Of a stretch of DNA of 16,890 nucleotides, positions 14,922 through 16,890 are shown one piece after another. The translations under genes and the position numbers were made by a program. The notes under the pieces were generated by a model that ran no database searches, was not told where the DNA came from, and saw only the letters and a program-made list of their open reading frames with translations. The stretch is from JABDDM01 sp038240295 (GTDB lineage: Bacteria; Bacteroidota; Ignavibacteria; Palsa-1295). Position 1 is the first letter of the stretch. Every line of letters starts with the position of its first letter. The DNA is taken from positions 1 to 16,890 of the forward strand of contig JBBSDW010000068.1 in the NCBI GenBank assembly GCA_038240295.1, given 5' to 3'.

Positions 14922-16580
14922 TTACGAAATTTTTTGAACGATCGTGTCGTGAAGCCAGTGATGATTATCGGTCTTCGGATGATCGGTTGTATAATGGAGT
15001 CCGCGACTTTCCTTGCGCTTGAGGGCGCATTGTACGATCAGGAAAGCTACGTCAGCGATATTGCGGAGTTGCAGGAGCGGCACAGTTACGCGCGTCCTGC
15101 GATAATATTCTTCGATCTCTTTACGTATAACTTTGATCCGCCGTTCCGATCGCTTCAAACGATAGGTGCTTCGCACGATCCCGACATAATCCCACATCAG
15201 CTGCCGGATCTCCTCGATGTCGTGTTCGATCACGACCCACTCCTCCGCGTTCTCCGTCCCCGATTCGTCCCACGGCATGATCGCGATCGTGTTCGGTGCG
15301 AGCTTTTTTTGCTTGATATTTTTCAGCAGATCGTGCGCCGATCGGTAAGCAAAGACAAGCGACTCGAGCAACGAATTGCTCGCGAGCCGATTCGCGCCAT
15401 GGACGCCCGTCATCGCAACTTCGCCGCATGCGTAAAGACGGTTAATATTTGTGCGCCCGCAAAGATCGGTCACGACACCTCCGCAGCTATAATGCGCGGC
15501 AGGCACCACCGGGATAGGCTCTTTGGTGATATCGAGCCCGAGCGCTTTGCACGTTGCGTAGATATTTGGAAATTCCGATTTGAGCTTATTCGCCGGCAAA
15601 TGCGATACGTCAAGATAAACGAACGGATCACCATTTTTCTTTAGCTCGCCATCGATCGCGCGCGCGACAATATCGCGTGGCGCAAGCTCCATTCGCTCGG
15701 GGTCATACTCGGTCATAAATCGCTCGCCACGCAGATTGCGAAGTACGCCGCCTGCACCGCGAACTGCCTCCGAGATCAAAAACGACTTTGCCTCGGCCGC
15801 ATAAAGCGTGGTCGGATGAAACTGAATGAACTCCATATTCGCGAGCATGGCACCGGCACGATAAGCCATCGCGACTCCATCGCCCGTCGCGATCGAAGGA
15901 TTCGTCGAATGCAAATAGACCTGCCCAGCACCGCCCGTCGCAAGCATGACGGCATAGCGTGCGCGAACAACTTTCACCTCACCCGAAACCTCATGAAGCA
16001 CGTAAGCGCCGTAGCACGTTGGCGTTGAGGCTTTCTTCGTTTTGTCCGAGCGCTGATGATCGGTGAGCAGCTCGATCGCAAAGTGATCCTCGAGCACGGT
16101 AATATTTTTGTGCGCCTCAACGGAGGCAAGCAGCGCTCGCTCGATCTCTTTGCCAGTAAGGTCATGCGCATGGATGATCCGATTTGCAGAGTGCCCACCC
16201 TCCCTTCCAAGATCGAGTGTACCACGCCGCGACTTGGTAAATCGTGCGCCAAGCTCCATCAGTTCTCTGACCCGTTCGGGACCTTCATGCACAAGGATTT
16301 CAACAGCATCGCGATGACAAAGTCCCGCGCCGGCGATCAGCGTATCGCGCACATGCGCATCGAACGAATCGGCCGGATCGATCACACTCGCAATTCCGCC
16401 TTGCGCGTAGTTCGTATTCGATTCCGATCGCTCCTTTTTTGTGATGACAAGCACCTTGAGCTTCGAGTGGAGCGCAAGCTGTATCGCAAAAAAAAGTCCA
16501 GCGCTGCCCGAACCGAGCACAAGGACATCAGTGTCGATCGTTCTCGATTTCGCTCTCTGATCCGCAGATGGTGAGTTCAT
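14922..16580 (-). CDS. nadB: L-aspartate oxidase
   Basis: FAD enzyme oxidising L-aspartate to iminoaspartate, the first step of de novo NAD synthesis before quinolinate synthase (NadA). From Met 16580 the protein has 552 aa. Seen: FAD-binding VLVLGSGSAGL near the N-terminus, SNTNYAQGGIASV, the NadB/SdhA hallmark GREGGHSANRIIHAHDLTG, AGGAGQVYLHSTNPSIATGD, FIQFHPTTLY, and the C-terminal helical domain with LMWDYVGIVRSTYRLK. An upstream ATG at 16625 exists but lies in the loop of a terminator hairpin, so 16580 is preferred. Fumarate reductase is excluded by the NadB-type C-terminus and the lone gene without sdh partners. nadA and nadC are not in the window. The agmatinase gene follows after 10 bp. 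Confidence 0.94.
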   Translation of the reverse strand: MNSPSADQRAKSRTIDTDVLVLGSGSAGLFFAIQLALHSKLKVLVITKKERSESNTNYAQGGIASVIDPADSFDAHVRDTLIAGAGLCHRDAVEILVHEGPERVRELMELGARFTKSRRGTLDLGREGGHSANRIIHAHDLTGKEIERALLASVEAHKNITVLEDHFAIELLTDHQRSDKTKKASTPTCYGAYVLHEVSGEVKVVRARYAVMLATGGAGQVYLHSTNPSIATGDGVAMAYRAGAMLANMEFIQFHPTTLYAAEAKSFLISEAVRGAGGVLRNLRGERFMTEYDPERMELAPRDIVARAIDGELKKNGDPFVYLDVSHLPANKLKSEFPNIYATCKALGLDITKEPIPVVPAAHYSCGGVVTDLCGRTNINRLYACGEVAMTGVHGANRLASNSLLESLVFAYRSAHDLLKNIKQKKLAPNTIAIMPWDESGTENAEEWVVIEHDIEEIRQLMWDYVGIVRSTYRLKRSERRIKVIRKEIEEYYRRTRVTVPLLQLRNIADVAFLIVQCALKRKESRGLHYTTDHPKTDNHHWLHDTIVQKIS

Positions 16581-16605
16581 TGACCGCCTCCAACAGCAGG
16601 AATCG

Positions 16606-16638
16606 AAAAAGGCATCCTCAAACAAGGATGCCTTTTTT
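16606..16638. terminator. Bidirectional intrinsic terminator hairpin upstream of nadB
   Basis: AAAAAGGCATCC (16606-16617) and GGATGCCTTTTTT (16626-16638) form a stem of GGCATCC/GGATGCC plus A-T pairs around an 8-nt loop, with T-runs on both strands. It lies 26 bp upstream of the nadB ATG on the minus strand. It most likely ends transcription from a gene to the right of the window, which leaves little room for a nadB promoter downstream of it. It could also act as an attenuator in the nadB leader. Confidence 0.8.
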
Positions 16639-16643
16639 CACTC

Positions 16644-16684
16644 TCGTCCAACGACTTTAAAATAAAAGTCCTCCTTCGCAGGAG
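16644..16684. repeat. Double-hairpin intergenic repeat, copy A
   Basis: TCGTCCAACGACTTTAAAATAAAAG (16644-16668) contains the hairpin GACTTT-AAAATA-AAAGTC and is followed by CTCCTTCGCAGGAG (16671-16684), a second small hairpin with loop TCGC on this strand. On the minus strand the loop is GCGA and the hairpin is followed by GACTTTTATTTT, which is terminator-like. Confidence 0.7.
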
Positions 16685-16774
16685 AGGAGATTTTATTGTT
16701 CGGTGCTGGTTGGTAATGGCAGATGCTTTCTTGTGATTGTCTATGCCGATTTGGAGGGTATCGCCTGCGCACTT

Positions 16775-16816
16775 TCGTCCGCCGACTTTAAAATAAAAGC
16801 TTCTCCTGCGAAGGAG
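16775..16816. repeat. Double-hairpin intergenic repeat, copy B
   Basis: TCGTCCGCCGACTTTAAAATAAAAG (16775-16799) matches copy A at 23 of 25 bases, 131 bp away in the same orientation. The following 14 bases, CTCCTGCGAAGGAG (16803-16816), are the exact reverse complement of copy A's second hairpin, so that small hairpin is flipped relative to the shared 25-mer. Confidence 0.7.
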
Positions 16817-16890
16817 CGGTTGGGTGAGGTTTTGGCAGCGGGCTGGGTGTTTTGAGAATGCGGAAATCCTTGGCGGAGGCGTTGGAGATC

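Larger units (their letters stand above)
16639..16890. other. Right-edge intergenic region upstream of nadB
   Basis: Apart from the two repeat copies I see no gene in these 252 bp. On the minus strand a frame is open from the window edge for about 30-50 codons, but it runs into the repeat and has no recognisable motif. A nadB promoter would be expected here or just after the terminator hairpin; I could not identify one. Confidence 0.4.

Noticed and set aside
14919..15644. A 241-aa open frame on the plus strand opposite nadB
   Set aside because: It mirrors the strongly supported nadB coding frame, is Arg/His/Ile-rich without any domain, and has no independent signal.
16790..16890. Possible 3' end of a minus-strand gene at the right edge
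   Set aside because: Two frames are open for 30-50 codons but run through an intergenic repeat and have no identifiable motif, so a gene cannot be supported.

Overview
The window looks like chromosomal DNA from a member of the Bacteroidota/Chlorobiota/Kapaibacteriota (FCB) assemblage. The evidence is: two proteins with type IX secretion (T9SS) C-terminal sorting domains; a short primary sigma factor of about 289 aa of the Bacteroidota type without a long region 1.1; start codons mostly lacking Shine-Dalgarno motifs; a tRNA without an encoded CCA; and two copies of the octamer TAATTTTG, which fits the Bacteroidota -7 consensus TAnnTTTG. The genus cannot be named from the sequence alone. No phage, integrase, transposase or CRISPR array is visible.

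Layout, left to right. Positions 84-5121 (+) carry a squalene-pathway FAD enzyme (HpnE type), a MacA-like adaptor with a MacB/FtsX-like permease but no ATPase gene beside them, and a formimidoylglutamase-type ureohydrolase (TTG start). Positions 5122-5526 are a convergent intergenic space filled with diverged direct and inverted repeats, including a 21-bp perfect inverted repeat. Positions 5527-7551 (-) hold, in transcription order, an unrecognised 98-aa protein, a degenerate PIN-domain protein, the primary sigma factor rpoD, and a frameshifted short gene resembling the antitoxin-type partners of PIN toxins. Positions 7778-8227 (+) encode a hemerythrin-like protein.

Positions 8380-11172 (-) are a cluster of damaged genes: a T9SS-exported protein of unknown function with two compensating single-base shifts, a BNR/Asp-box repeat protein with a T9SS tail but no start or signal peptide, and a DUF4188-like gene with at least one frameshift. 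Divergent from these, 11451-13490 (+) encodes a TonB-dependent receptor. Its stop codon lies exactly three codons before a second in-frame stop, so the aromatic C-terminus usual for such barrels appears to have been lost by a point change. A tRNA-Ser(CGA) with its own terminator follows at 13664-13789.

Positions 13787-16580 (-) form a two-gene unit, nadB (L-aspartate oxidase, NAD synthesis) followed 10 bp later by an agmatinase with a basic N-terminal tail. Upstream of nadB are a strong terminator hairpin and two copies of a double-hairpin repeat.

Most intact genes are core metabolism, export or regulation. No single new pathway stands out. The points most worth a second look are the TonB receptor's premature stop, the PIN-linked genes around rpoD, the cluster of single-base shifts, and the palindromic repeats.
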